Assembly: GCA_003999685.1 (NCBI GenBank)
Contig: CP021231.1
Location: 1,364,001-1,428,000, forward strand
Direction of reading: 5' to 3'
Source of the DNA: Taiwanofungus camphoratus
Lineage: Eukaryota; Basidiomycota; Agaricomycetes; Polyporales; Taiwanofungaceae
Length of the DNA: 64,000 nucleotides
In this document: in pieces, positions 22,439 to 33,208 of the stretch
How the letters are laid out: each line of letters opens with the position of its first letter
How positions within the stretch are numbered: position 1 is the first letter of the stretch
The notes under the pieces: generated by a model
What the model was told of the DNA's origin: nothing
The model's input: the letters and a program-made list of their open reading frames with translations, nothing else
The model's database searches: none
Position numbers and translations under genes: made by a program

Positions 22439-23656
22439 CGTGGACAGGGTAGACTGAGAAGCAGTGCAGCGCCACAAAAGGAAATGGCTAGGACGGTAGG
22501 CGCGAACAAATGCCAAGTGGTCCCTTATATTACACCCGCTTCTGCAGGAGGGGTTTACGAGATCAGGGGGTCGGCTCCATACACAGAACGGAAGATAAGG
22601 AGCGCTAGCTTCGGAAGTCCAGGGGACATAGAACGATAGGGTACAATTTTACGAAGTCTTATCTGCCTATCTTTGCTGTCGCAACCCTCGGGCTTGGGCG
22701 AACCAGCAGAGCTGGAGTCTGGACGATAGGTGTGTGGGACACAGGACTGACACCCGTAAGGACAGAGTTCGACCTTCATAAACCGGTTGCGAATACACCC
22801 TAAACCTCGTGCTCAAATTCCAGCGGAAGAGGAAGAGAACGTTACTCGCAGACAAGAATTTCCACAACCTGCCATGGTCACAAGACCGAGCAATTGGACT
22901 CGAAAGAATTAGCAGCCGTGGGAAAGTGGGGTGCTGCATAAGATCTGCCATCTGCTCACCTTAGCCGGATGCCTCACACACATGTATCTGTGTGTCCTCG
23001 ACCTTGGCGCTGCATATGTTGTACATATCTATGAACTGGGTTCCTGTCGCTGACCCTCAGTGGTGTTCCTGTCGATCCTGATAAGAGGAAATATGAACAT
23101 GTCCGGGTTATTCTACATAGTGCTCTTGAGCGCTGACCTACGAGATACTGCACATCCCCAGCGGCAAAGTCGATCTTGTTATCAGGATAGACGATGTGTT
23201 TGTATATCTCCACCGATCATCCGTTCGCAATCTCACGATTACACAGGTCAGCATGTACTTTGATCCATCGACTACAAGCTTTGGTAACAAGCCGTACATG
23301 TCGGTGCGCGAGTCAACGATAGCATCATTTCAAGGCCAATATACACGGTCAGCCCCGGCATCTATACTCGCCCATCATTTCATATGAGACGTGCTGAGAG
23401 TTACCAGATGAGCCCTGATGCAGTCATGTCTGTCCGATATACCAGTATGACTCGGCACTGGAGACGATCCGTGGTCGTTCAGCAAAGCCAAATGCGTAAT
23501 ACAACGCGACCGCGTCGCATCTTCCTAAAGACGCTTGGTTGCCGGCGTGTCTGCAACTAGTTGGACGGTGTCATCTTATCTCACATTTCACCCGCAATAC
23601 TATTGTCCGCCCTGGTCTGGTACTTATTCTGTCTGTTCTGAGTCTGGATAGCAAGT
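22439..23656. other. Intergenic, nothing recognised
   Basis: Upstream flank of MFS copy 2. Only short unremarkable open frames on both strands; no repeat or family match seen. Confidence 0.5.
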
Positions 23657-23763
23657 ATGGAATCTTCTCTTGTCTACGCCGAGGAACGGTCAGAATCAGG
23701 AGGAAAGAGGGGTACCCTTTGTGGACCCTTAACCCACGGTCCGAGGTGCTCACCGGTGATTAA
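23657..23763 (+). pseudogene. Fragment of the WD40-family N-terminal domain
   Basis: The first frame reads MESSLVYAEE; one frame shift later it reads EGYPLWTLNPRSEVLTGD and stops. The intact gene at 10444 has DVYAEQLFKRGEGYPLWAPE followed by GEVLIGDVGY. The spacing is conserved, so this is a relic of a second family member. Nothing resembling the rest of the domain or a WD40 propeller follows. Confidence 0.65.
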
Positions 23764-24899
23764 GCTACGTGCATCGGGTTGCCTCAAAGTGCCACTGGTG
23801 GGGAGGCATTGCGCCCGACTTGTGGAGTGAAAACCCACATGCAGGAGTATGGTCACTCCGACTTGTTCTGGCTAACCTACGCCTTGTGAGGGGCTGGTTG
23901 AAGACGTCGAATTAGGCTGCAGCACTTGTTGATGATGTGTAATGCGCATTTGGCGACTTCAAAAAGCACGGGAGACAAGGGGACTTGGAAGGCCATCCCA
24001 TCCACAACCAATATCACTCCGATGCTGCGAAGTAGGAGGATTGTATATCTCTGTGTTGCGTGAGTCAGAGCTAGACGAAACAACCGCAATGAGCTGAAAT
24101 GCACAGCAGCTGCTACGCCTTCCCGATATGTAATGGTCGTAGTCCATGTATGTTTGATCGCAAGCCTGACGATGAAGAGAGCAGCAGCTTAGGACACTTC
24201 AAATGTCTTGCTTCCTCTCGACGACAAACTTCAGGATTCTCCAATCAAAAAAATTAACTCGATTTAGAGCAAGTCTTCCTGCGGAAGAGCTGTGTGAGTC
24301 GCGAGTCGGCGTGCATTCTCGAGACCATGCCGATTCTCTGGAGCGGTGAAGGAGGACGCCATCTCCCGGAGTTCAGAAGACTTGGAAGAAACGAGTGTCT
24401 CTTCTCAGACAGAGTACAAGGGACGTCAGAGTGCAGAGGGCTCGGAAGAACCAGCCATCCCGGGAGGAGAATCTGCCTCCGAGTCACCGCATGTTGTGAA
24501 ATATCCGGCGTCGTCGTCATTGGTTCGCTTGCTGACGCCGGCGCACTCCTTCGTGGACTTTCCTTAGCCAGGGAAACAGCTTGCACTTGAGGTGGTATCA
24601 CCGGAGCTCGCCTGGCGCGAGCGCCCCACGTCATTGCTTCCATCGTAGCCTCCCAAAGACAGGCGGTGGATACTCTGCTTCAACCTTCGTATGTCAGGAT
24701 GCCCGCATTGCGCTCCTCCTTTCGTCGTCCAAACTTGTTTCAACGCTCAATACTTCTAGGCTCTTCCGCACTGTCACTTATGAATCAGTATCGTTCTGCA
24801 CCCCTTCCATTCAATCGTGGAACCAAGGCATGGTGCGGCCACTGCTCCGTGTCCCAAAACGCATCAAGGAGCCGATCCTCGAAAGCACAGGACAGCTGC
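23764..24899. other. Intergenic with unassigned open frames
   Basis: Two plus-strand frames stand out: an acidic Ser/Glu-rich one near 24346-24567 (SSEDLEETSVSSQTEYKG) and one at 24581-24949. Neither contains a recognised domain, and I could not join them by plausible introns. No gene is called. Confidence 0.4.
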
Positions 24900-27800
24900 C
24901 AATCTTGCAGACTCCCTGGATACGACCGCCCTCAGAGGACTGGCCCTAGGGTATGCTGGACAGCTCCTGATCCCAGTGGCAGTGGCTTCACACGACGCCG
25001 CCGGGCGCGCCTGCTGTTGGCAGCGACCGTCGAGTGCAGCCGTGGAGGTCGCCCCGACACAGATTCGGCCGAGTGGGGGCGCCAAGACAGACATTAGCCT
25101 CGCCACAGGAGGTGACGCCGGTGCACAATCGTCTCGGTAGAGTCCGTCGCCACAACGATCACCGCGCGGAGGGACAGCACAATGCCCGTGTGTGGCTAAC
25201 ACCCAGACATGCAACGAAGAGAGGCGGCGCGTAGAGGGTCGTGGCGCGATGCGCCGGGTTGCTCCAGCGGCCCCGCGTTTGATGCCGCGGCGCCAAACGA
25301 GATGGTCTCAGCCATGATCGGAATAGCGTAGACTGCGACACGAAAGCGAACGGGTGCGCGGATGCAGGCGTGCAGGCGAGCGATCCCTGCGGAAGCCTCG
25401 CTTTGCGCCTTGAATACAGATCCTGGGATGAGGAAGGGTTTCTTGGGCGGCGACCTGATGCCTGATGCCTGGTGCTTAGCAGGAGCGGGCGCGGGCGGGG
25501 CGGCAGGGTGTGGGGACAGGAAGGCCGGGAAAGGCGGGGCTGACGGGCGCCTTGAGCGAGTCTGATGCGAAGGAGGAGGCTCGGGGCGGGGATATGACAA
25601 GCAGGAGCGGAGGCGATGGTGTGGCGGGATGCAGGCAGGCCGAGAAAGCCGGAACGCGTCGCGAGCAGGTATGCATGATACGACGCGTGGTGTGTGTGTG
25701 CGGGGAAGTCAGAAATAGGCCGACGAGTAGCGGGTGGCAGCCCGGAGAGGCGACGCATCCGCGGTCAGGACGGCGGAGACGCCAGACTGAATCGCACGCT
25801 GCACGATGGTTGTCTACAGCTGCCATCTCGTGTCTAGTAAGTATCTGGGCAGACGCCCTTCGCGCGCGCGCGCGGTTCCGCACAGCACCCCGGAACAGCG
25901 AAGAGACACAGCAGCAGCACGCGAGCCGGCGCAGCCGCACCACAACGCCACGCTCCCGCCAGCAAGGGGCGGGAAGCTCAGAGGGACGGGCTGACAAGCG
26001 CCCCTCGCCACGACAGCGCGGGACAACGACACGCGCACGGCGCGCCGCACTCGGGAACGGGGTGGCGCAGGCGAGCAGTGCACCGCTGCGTCCCTGGGCC
26101 AGAGCAGCGCAGGACGTGCGCGCCAGCAGACGCGGGGCCGGCCAAGCGCGGCGTGGGGCGGCGCGCTGAAGCCGAGCAGCCCAGGATCCAGGGGCCAGTA
26201 TATCATACGATGCAGGCGAGAAGCCCGCGGGCGCAAGCGCGAGGACTGCCAGCGGGAATGCGGAGGTGCGCACAGGCACGAAGGATGCGCGGCCTGGGAG
26301 TCCGCGCGGCGCGCGGTGAGGGAGCGGCGAGCACGGCGGTGGGGTGGGCGAGGCTCGCTGGTAGCGGCGCGGGGAGGTCTGGACGGGCGACGTGGACGCG
26401 GTGTTTGCATGTGTCTTTTCCAGCCGGGGAGGATGTGATGAGGGGGGCGAGGGGGGCGAGGGAGGCGAGGGGGCGAGGGGGAGCGCAAGGGTGGGGGGAG
26501 CAAGAGGGAAGGGTACGAGTGGGACAGGACGGGGTTGAGGATACCGAGGAGATCAGAGGGGGAAGAAGGGGAGAGGAGCGCGAGCGCACGAGCAGCCCGC
26601 CCCGCCCGGGAGCTGTTCCTGGCGTCCCCGGTGGGAGGGGGGGCGGTGCCCGCGTGCAGTTCGAGGACGAGCAGTGTTGGCAGGGTCAAGCTTGACCCCC
26701 CGACTTTTGACGGGTCATGACCAGGTCCGGGGGTCTGGGGTCAGTGTCCAGAGGCCAGCACGTGATAATCGTCAAAGTCCCATGGCAGCCACTCGAGACA
26801 GACAACCCCGTCGATGTCAACCCTGAGCACCAGAGAACAACGAACGACGGCGGGCAGCCTGCGCGCGGTGGTGCGTGGCCAACGTCGGGGGTCAAATGTC
26901 AGCTGGCGGATGGCAAGTAGCGGATAATCGGAGTGAGGCGTGCGTGCACCGAGCGGGCACTCCGCACGCCGCGTGTACTCGATCATGTTTGCGTGAAGCA
27001 GGGGGGACGCACCTCCCGCGGTCGTCCCGTGCAGAGTCTGAGCCGCTGGAGGGCAGCGGCGAGCGCGCCGGGTGCATGTCGCCCGAGCACGGCCGTGTGA
27101 TTGTGCGATCGCGCGTCCGTACGGTGTTGCGATGGAGCACGCGTACAAGGTGCCACCGAGCGAACAAGCTTCGAGGTCTTGGCGGCCGACAGGAGACCAC
27201 AGGGAGACACGGCTGTGCTGACACCTTGTGGCAAATTGCTTGTAGGGCGACAGGGCCACTCTGTAAAAAGCGTAGTCAACGTGGGTGCAAAAATTGCCGG
27301 ACTAGATGCGCGACTGGCCTGGAACATATTCAGCCACCGAAAGGCAAGAAATTTGACTAGTTAATCACGTTGAGCAAATTTAGTACCAGAAGGCCGACTT
27401 TTATTTTTTTAAAGAGAGGGACAGGAGACGCGCCGTTTGCGTTACATTGTTTGCATCCGTACTTGGAATATTGTACGTACTAGAGCGCCAGTCGGACGCA
27501 AGGGCCGCATGTACCAATGAGGCAACCGGGCGTCTGGAATGCGAGCCAAGCACATAGATCCGGGGGAGATGGATTTCCGTGCGAACGTGTCAGGATGAGC
27601 GCCAGGCAGATAGGCACGCGCAGAAGAGAAGACGCGAAGCGGGGACCTGGCTGTGCGCTGTGGGCGGGGAGAAGCAGACACCTGAGAAAGAGCCTTTGCG
27701 CGCGGGCTGCGATTGGCCGCGGGTGGGGGGCGCTCGGACATGGCGCACAGGGAGCCCAGACGTGCGACAGGGAGCTGCACAGGCTGCTGCGATCGCCGCG

Positions 27801-28623
27801 GCCAAGGCCGAGGCCGATGAACGGGCAGTCGAGCGAGATCGTGGGCGTGAGACGGCGCGAGAGGGGAGACGCCGAGGCGCAGGGCCTGTGGTGCGACGGT
27901 GTAGCGGTGAAACATGGGGCGAAGGAGAACGGGGACACACGGGCAGAGTACGCGCGGGCCAAGGCAGCGGGCGTCGATAGCGCGCAAGTGATTGGACGCA
28001 GACAGGGCGAGGCCAATCGATGGTTCATTTTGTCCAAGCACTTGGGTCGGGCACGCGCCGTCGATGTGATCGGGCGATCGAGCACGCAGCGCCTGCGAAC
28101 GTGAGACGAATTCATCTCCCCCGCCGTCAGCGGGCGCAGGACGTCGACGTCGGTGCGGGGGGCGCATCCGGTGGACACGCTGGCGGGTGCCACGCGATGA
28201 CGCGTGCGCGCGTCATGGCAGCATCAGCACGATCACCGCTCGGCGCAGCCACAAGCGCCCGCTGCGCACAGCCCACGGCCGGCGGCACGCTTACCTAATG
28301 GTCGGGCGCGGGCAAGTCCCGGCCTGTTCCATTCGTTGCGCTGTTCTCGCCCATACTTATCTCCTCAGCTCTCTCTCGCCTGCTCGCCCGTCTGTCCTCC
28401 CACGTCCGACTGCTACGCACGCAAGGCCTCCGCCTCCTCTGGCCTACGACCGACCCCCACACGCCCGCGCCCCGCCACTCTGCGAGGCCCACGCCTGTAA
28501 CTCTACCGGCACACACCGCGCGCCTCGTTGCCTAGTGCACTGCTTCCGACTCTCAGCCAGCGCACCCTCAGTCCTTTCCCTACCCCCGCACGTCTCCACT
28601 TCCACGCCCACCCCGCTACGCCC
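24900..28623. other. Start of a GC-rich block, no supported gene
   Basis: Base composition rises sharply here and stays very GC-rich to about 31.8 kb. Long open frames occur on both strands and in several frames over the same bases (for example around 25.5-26.7 kb), the usual result of stop-codon scarcity in GC-rich DNA. Their translations are low-complexity Arg/Ala/Pro/Ser and show no domain. Purine-rich runs of GAGGGGGGC type lie at 26435-26520, and a perfect 16-bp palindrome GGGTCAAGCTTGACCC at 26685-26700. The last part is pyrimidine-rich and probably contains the rho2 promoter and 5' UTR. Confidence 0.5.
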
Positions 28624-30810
28624 ATGTCCTCTCAGAACCCCGTGCGTGCCGTCTCCCCTCACTGCTCCTGCACCCCCGCTCACGCTACCCGCTTTGTCCC
28701 TCCAGATCCGCAGGAAACTCGTCATCGTCGGCGATGGTGCGTCTCGCTCTCCCCCTGCTCCTGCTCCCTGTCCTTGTCCCATTGCCTCTGCCGTGCTCAC
28801 ATCTCGTTCTCCCATGCTCTCCCTTCCTGCCCTCCCACACGCGCGACTTCCACTACGTGCCGCACCCGCTCGCGCTCACGCTGTTATCCGCCACTCGGTC
28901 CCATACCGGACGGCGACACTCTACCCATCGACCAGGCGCGTGCGGCAAGACGTCCCTCCTCTGCTCCTTTGCGCTCGGCGAGTTCCCCAAGGAATACGTG
29001 CGTCCCTCTCCTCTCTTCCGCTCCTGCTCTTGTTCCACATTCCTGCTGCCTTTCTCCCTCACGAAGCGCACACGCCGCCCTTTCCCGTTTCCTTGGTGCA
29101 TTTCCGTTTCCATCCTCCCCCGCGTGCCTTCTCTCTATTTCTGCTTCCGCTTTCCCACTTCCGCTCCCACCGCTTGTATTCCCTTACCCCCGCACGTATA
29201 GCTAACCTTCTCTCGTTGTACTCACAGCAACCAAGTACGTGCCCTCGCAATCTCGCCCCCCTCACCATCTCCGCACACCCCTTCTGATCCCCCGCTCTCG
29301 CCGTCCACAGCCATCTTTGAAAACTACGTCGCCGAGATCCGGCTCGACGGCAAGCCCGTGCAGCTCGCGCTCTGGGATACCGCGTGCGTCCCCTCGTCCC
29401 TTCCTTCTCTCCGTCCCTCGCTGACCAGGTGATGTGATGATGCTGTGCGGTCGTGCTGGCGGGGTGATTTGTTTTCGTTTCGCTTCGTGTTCTTTGATTG
29501 GGCGCTGGTTCTGTTTTGGGTGGATTCGGGTTTGCGTTGGGCTTGATCTTGGGTCTGGGCGGTTGTACGTGCGTGCGTGCGTGGGTGGTTTCATGCGGTG
29601 TAGTGGGCAGGAGGAGTATGAGGTGCGTGCCCTCGGCGCGGTGTGAGAGCCTACGGCTGATTGTGTCCTTGTCTCTCTTCTTGCCGTTGCCTTCGTCGTG
29701 CTCTCGTCTCTCGGTGCTGTCCCGCTCCCCTCTTGGCGCACCTCTCTTTGTCTCACCGTCTGGCATGATGCCCGGTTGCCGGCATGCCTGACGCTCACCG
29801 TCTTCCCTACTCGCCCTCCCTGCCACCCTGCGAACGTCCCCCGACCTCACGGTACATTGTCGTGGCATATGCTGCGGACGAATTGCTGCGGACAGCGCCT
29901 GCGCCCGATGTCGTACTCCAAGTCGCACGTCATCCTCATCGCGTTTGCGATCGACACGCCGGACTCGCTCGACAACGTCACTGTCAAGGTGCGTTTTGGC
30001 TCGTTTTGCGTTGTTCGTCCGTCTGCTCTCGATTGTTTCGGGTTGGGTTGTGGGTCCGCCGGGTGCTTTTCGCGCTGCGGGCGCGAGCGTTCGCCGTGTG
30101 GTTCACAGTCCACTCTTCGCTCGTTCCATTTCGTTTCGTTTTCGCCGCGCGCGCACGCTGCTGACGACTTGCTTCCCTCTCGTGCGGTGCCCACGCCGGA
30201 AACTACGACTGCGGCCGCGACATTACAGTGGATAGAAGAAGTACGGTCCATTTGCGGGACGACGATCCCCGTCATCCTCGTCGGGTGCAAGTCGGACCTG
30301 CGCCCACCAGAAGGTGCGTCGGCTGTGTTGTTGTCGAGTGGGCGGACCGGCATGCTGACCCGCGTAACCCTTGTTCCTTCTTTGTCTACCCCCGCTGCTT
30401 TCACCCACCCTCGCCACTCCCGCCCTTCCGTCCCTCCGCGCTCTCCCCGCCCGCGTGCCCCTTGCCTCCCCCTGCTCTCCCTCCCCTCCCCCTCCCCCCC
30501 CCACACACACGCAGGCGCGGCCTCGTCGCGCGCCTTCGTCTCGCGCGCAGACGCGGAGCGCGTCGCGCAGGCGATCGGGGCGCGCGCGTACAAGGAGTGC
30601 AGCGCGCTCAAGATCGAGGGCGTCGACGACGTGTTCGAGGCGGCGACGCGCGCGAGCATGCTCATGCGCGAGGGCGTGCCTGCGCACGTGCCGAGCGCGC
30701 GGCGGGAGCGCCGGCGGAGCGGCGGGGTGGGCTGGCGGCAGGGGCAGGGGCTGGGGCTGGGGCAGGGGCAGGGCGCGTGGGAGGGCGGACGGTGTTGTGT
30801 GATTTGTTAG
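28624..30810 (+). CDS. rho2: Rho2-type small GTPase
   Basis: Membrane-bound Rho GTPase; in fission yeast Rho2 acts through protein kinase C in cell-wall alpha-glucan synthesis and polarity. Nine exons: 28624-28641, 28706-28736, 28936-28997, 29228-29234, 29311-29383, 29604-29622, 29896-29988, 30229-30313, 30515-30810; they sum to 684 nt (227 aa). The order is P-loop GDGACGKT (split by an intron), switch I EYQPTIFENYV assembled from three exons including a 7-nt one, DTAGQEEYE containing a 19-nt exon, SYSKSHVILIAFAIDTPDSL, the base-binding GCKSDL, and CSALKIEGVDDVFEAATRA. The match to fission yeast Rho2 is close. The C-terminus is extended by a basic patch (ARRERRRS) and Gly/Gln repeats before CCVIC, a CaaX box with an adjacent Cys for palmitoylation. 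Nearly all donors are GTGCGT, reflecting local GC content. Confidence 0.93.
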
Positions 30811-30839
30811 GGGTTGGTGGGGGGTTGCTTGGCGAGACT

Positions 30840-30887
30840 GGGAGGGAGAAGGGAGGGAAGGGAGGGAGAAGGGAGGGGGGGGTTGTG
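30840..30887 (+). repeat. G-tract repeat in the rho2 3' region
   Basis: Runs of GGGAGGGAGAAGGGAGGGAA follow the rho2 stop codon by about 30 bp on the sense strand. Many GGG runs separated by 1-3 bases meet the usual pattern for a G-quadruplex, in DNA or in the 3' UTR of the mRNA. A related G-rich repeat encodes the Gly/Gln stretch at about 30734-30775. Confidence 0.7.
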
Positions 30888-31532
30888 GATAAGGTGTTGG
30901 GGAGGGGTTTGGGGAGGATGGAGGGGGTTGTGATCCTGGAGGCTGGCTCCGTTGAGTTGTCCCGCCTCTGCTGCGTGCCCGGCTGACGTCGCCCGGCCGC
31001 GCTGACCGCCCATGCCCGCGCCCGCTCGCGCGCGTGCGCTGCTCGTTTCTGCTTACTCTCGTTACACGCGGACGGACCTGTCGGACCTGCTGTCTCCTTC
31101 TCTGTTTGTGCGGATGTGGTCGGATATGTCGCGTTCTTATTTTTTTCTTTCCCCCTTCCCGCTGCCTCCCCCCCTCCTTTTTTTTCTATTTTACGTTTTT
31201 GATTTTATCCACACGTTCTCTTGTCGTGCTTTTTTTTTTTTTTATTTCTGCGCTTTTTTTTGCTCCCGTTTCTCTGTGTTCTTGCATTATGGATATGGAT
31301 CCGGATCTGGCGCCCTACCCTCGCTTTGCCGCCCCCGCCCCACCCGCCTGTTTGTCTGCTTCCGCCGCACCCCAGCACCATCTCACGCATCTTCATGTGC
31401 CCGCTCATCTGGCCTGTCTCCCTCTCCGTCTCCGTCTCCGTCTCGTTTTCTTCGCATACGCCGTTAGAACTTAGCACGCCCCATGCAGTAGTAGGCCCGC
31501 ATCGCGCATTGTTTGTCTGGCGCCTGCGCACA

Positions 31533-31552
31533 CACGCACGCACGCACGCACG
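31533..31552. repeat. (ACGC)n microsatellite
   Basis: About five copies of a CACG/ACGC tetranucleotide in the 3' flank of rho2. Confidence 0.8.
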
Positions 31553-31654
31553 TACCGCCGCGCCGCCCGGACGCTATACATGTTTCGTCTCTGTGTCTCT
31601 CGTTTGTTCACGATCTGGACGTGGATTTGCACGGATGTGGATGGACGTGCCGCT

Positions 31655-31715
31655 GTGCTCGTGCTCGTGCCGGTGCTCGTGCTCGTGATTGTGATCGTGA
31701 ATGTACTCGTGATGG
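31655..31715. repeat. (GTGCTC)n imperfect hexamer repeat
   Basis: About ten copies of GTGCTC and drifting variants (GTGATC, GTGATT, GTACTC). Divisible by three and open in one frame, but no gene context supports translation. Confidence 0.75.
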
Positions 31716-33208
31716 CGGAAATCGACTGTGAGGCAAGAGCGGTCGATGCGCCCACGCTGGAACGCACTTTGGAGGTGCGCGTCGCATGAGGGAACGTGGA
31801 CGGCGCACACTGTACCAGCGAACGTCCACTCACTAAATGAGCGCCCGTCGACGCGTCTGGGTGTACGCGATGATCACATGATCGGACATGATCTGATACG
31901 AGAGCCCAAAGTGACTACTATCACGTGATGCCATTAGAAGACCCGATGTCTGAGAGTGGCTTATTGTGAACTCTCCGTGGGATGTTCCCAAGACCAGATG
32001 TCGTCTGAAATAGTCTAGAAAATCATGCAACACAACTGTCATTTTTTGATTTTTGAAAGAGGGGAACAAGTTCAATGAGAATGTCAGAAAATCTATTTAT
32101 TTGGTTAATCACTATTCTTCTATCCTTTTGTCTCATTTCAAACCATGGCTGCTTAGTTCTTGCACTTGTGTCAAACTCAAGCACACCATAATATGCAATC
32201 TCCCAAAAATTTTCAGAACTTATTACATCAGGAAAAATTGAAAATCCACTGAAAGGCATTTGTCAGTGATTTCAAAGGTCTCAGAAGCTTTCAGTAACCA
32301 TTAGAAGCAATCAATTAATCAGCTGTTAAAACTTGAAATTTTTGAGAATTTCTGGTGCTCAAATTTCTCAGAACCTGAACTTTCAATCTCACACTGTGCA
32401 ACTTCATGGACACATAGCATAGTAGAACTGGCACCAAATGTTTCAATAGTATATAAAACATATTCTTATAATAGCACTAAGAAAAACATTGAGATGCGCT
32501 CATGTGGGAGCCAAAAGAGTATATTTTGATCAGAGGCTTCAGATGGTCAGGTGATCAGCAATTTTCCTGATGCTACTATATAGGGGATGTCAGACCACTT
32601 CTTAGGTTAGCCTCAGGACTCTCTAGATTGTATCACCAGGTATCAGAGTATGTCTGGTATGTAGATCATTGTAGTGTACACAGCTAGTCTCTCCAGGCAG
32701 ATTCAACCTTCATGCCTCAGGATATCCGTATCTAACATCTGCTATATGATAGGGGCCCATATCAGGAGGTCAGAAATTTACTCCGCAAACGAGACTCTGT
32801 AGCAAACGTTTTCTTGTGTTAAATCTCCGCTCAAAGTCTCGGCAGATGCGCTCTACCAATACAGGCTCCGAACCAAATGGGGGACATGTTCGAAATACAC
32901 ACAGCTCATCCTGAATAAACAGCATGAAAATGAAAGGATAGCCCGGTCATCCTTAGCTTTAAGTCAAATGTGTCGATCCATAATGCATATGTCCTTAGTG
33001 GAGTACAAAAGGGCGGTTGACTCATCGAGTGTGGTGTCCCAAGATGATTGTTAGATAACCCATCACCAGCCTAGCCTACGTGGCGTCCCCTCTCCCTTCC
33101 ACACGCCGATCCCACCCCAGCGACCGTGGATCCACAATACGGAGCATCGTAGACTAGGCGTGTGTGCTGGGCTGGCCAATCGATGGGCTAAATCGAAGAG
33201 ATGGGTAC

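Larger units (their letters stand above)
30888..33208. other. Intergenic: end of GC block, then AT-rich island
   Basis: To about 31.8 kb it is GC- and pyrimidine-rich with poly-T runs and microsatellites. From about 31.9 to 33.05 kb it becomes AT-rich with no gene. On the minus strand at 32846-32874 the text TTGGTAGAGCGC resembles the 5' half (A-box) of a tRNA, but no matching 3' half or cloverleaf could be drawn. Confidence 0.45.

Noticed and set aside
25159-26695. Long overlapping open frames on both strands in the GC-rich block
   Set aside because: They overlap in several frames, are low-complexity Arg/Ala/Pro/Ser, contain no domain, and are explained by scarcity of stop codons at high GC.
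27442-28298. Further long frames upstream of rho2
   Set aside because: Same reason; no motif and both strands equally open.
28187-29287. 366-codon frame covering the 5' part of rho2
   Set aside because: It reads through rho2 introns in another frame; the conserved GTPase text lies in a different spliced frame.
32846-32874. A tRNA gene on the minus strand
   Set aside because: Only the 5' half resembles a tRNA; no acceptor stem, anticodon loop or T-arm could be formed.
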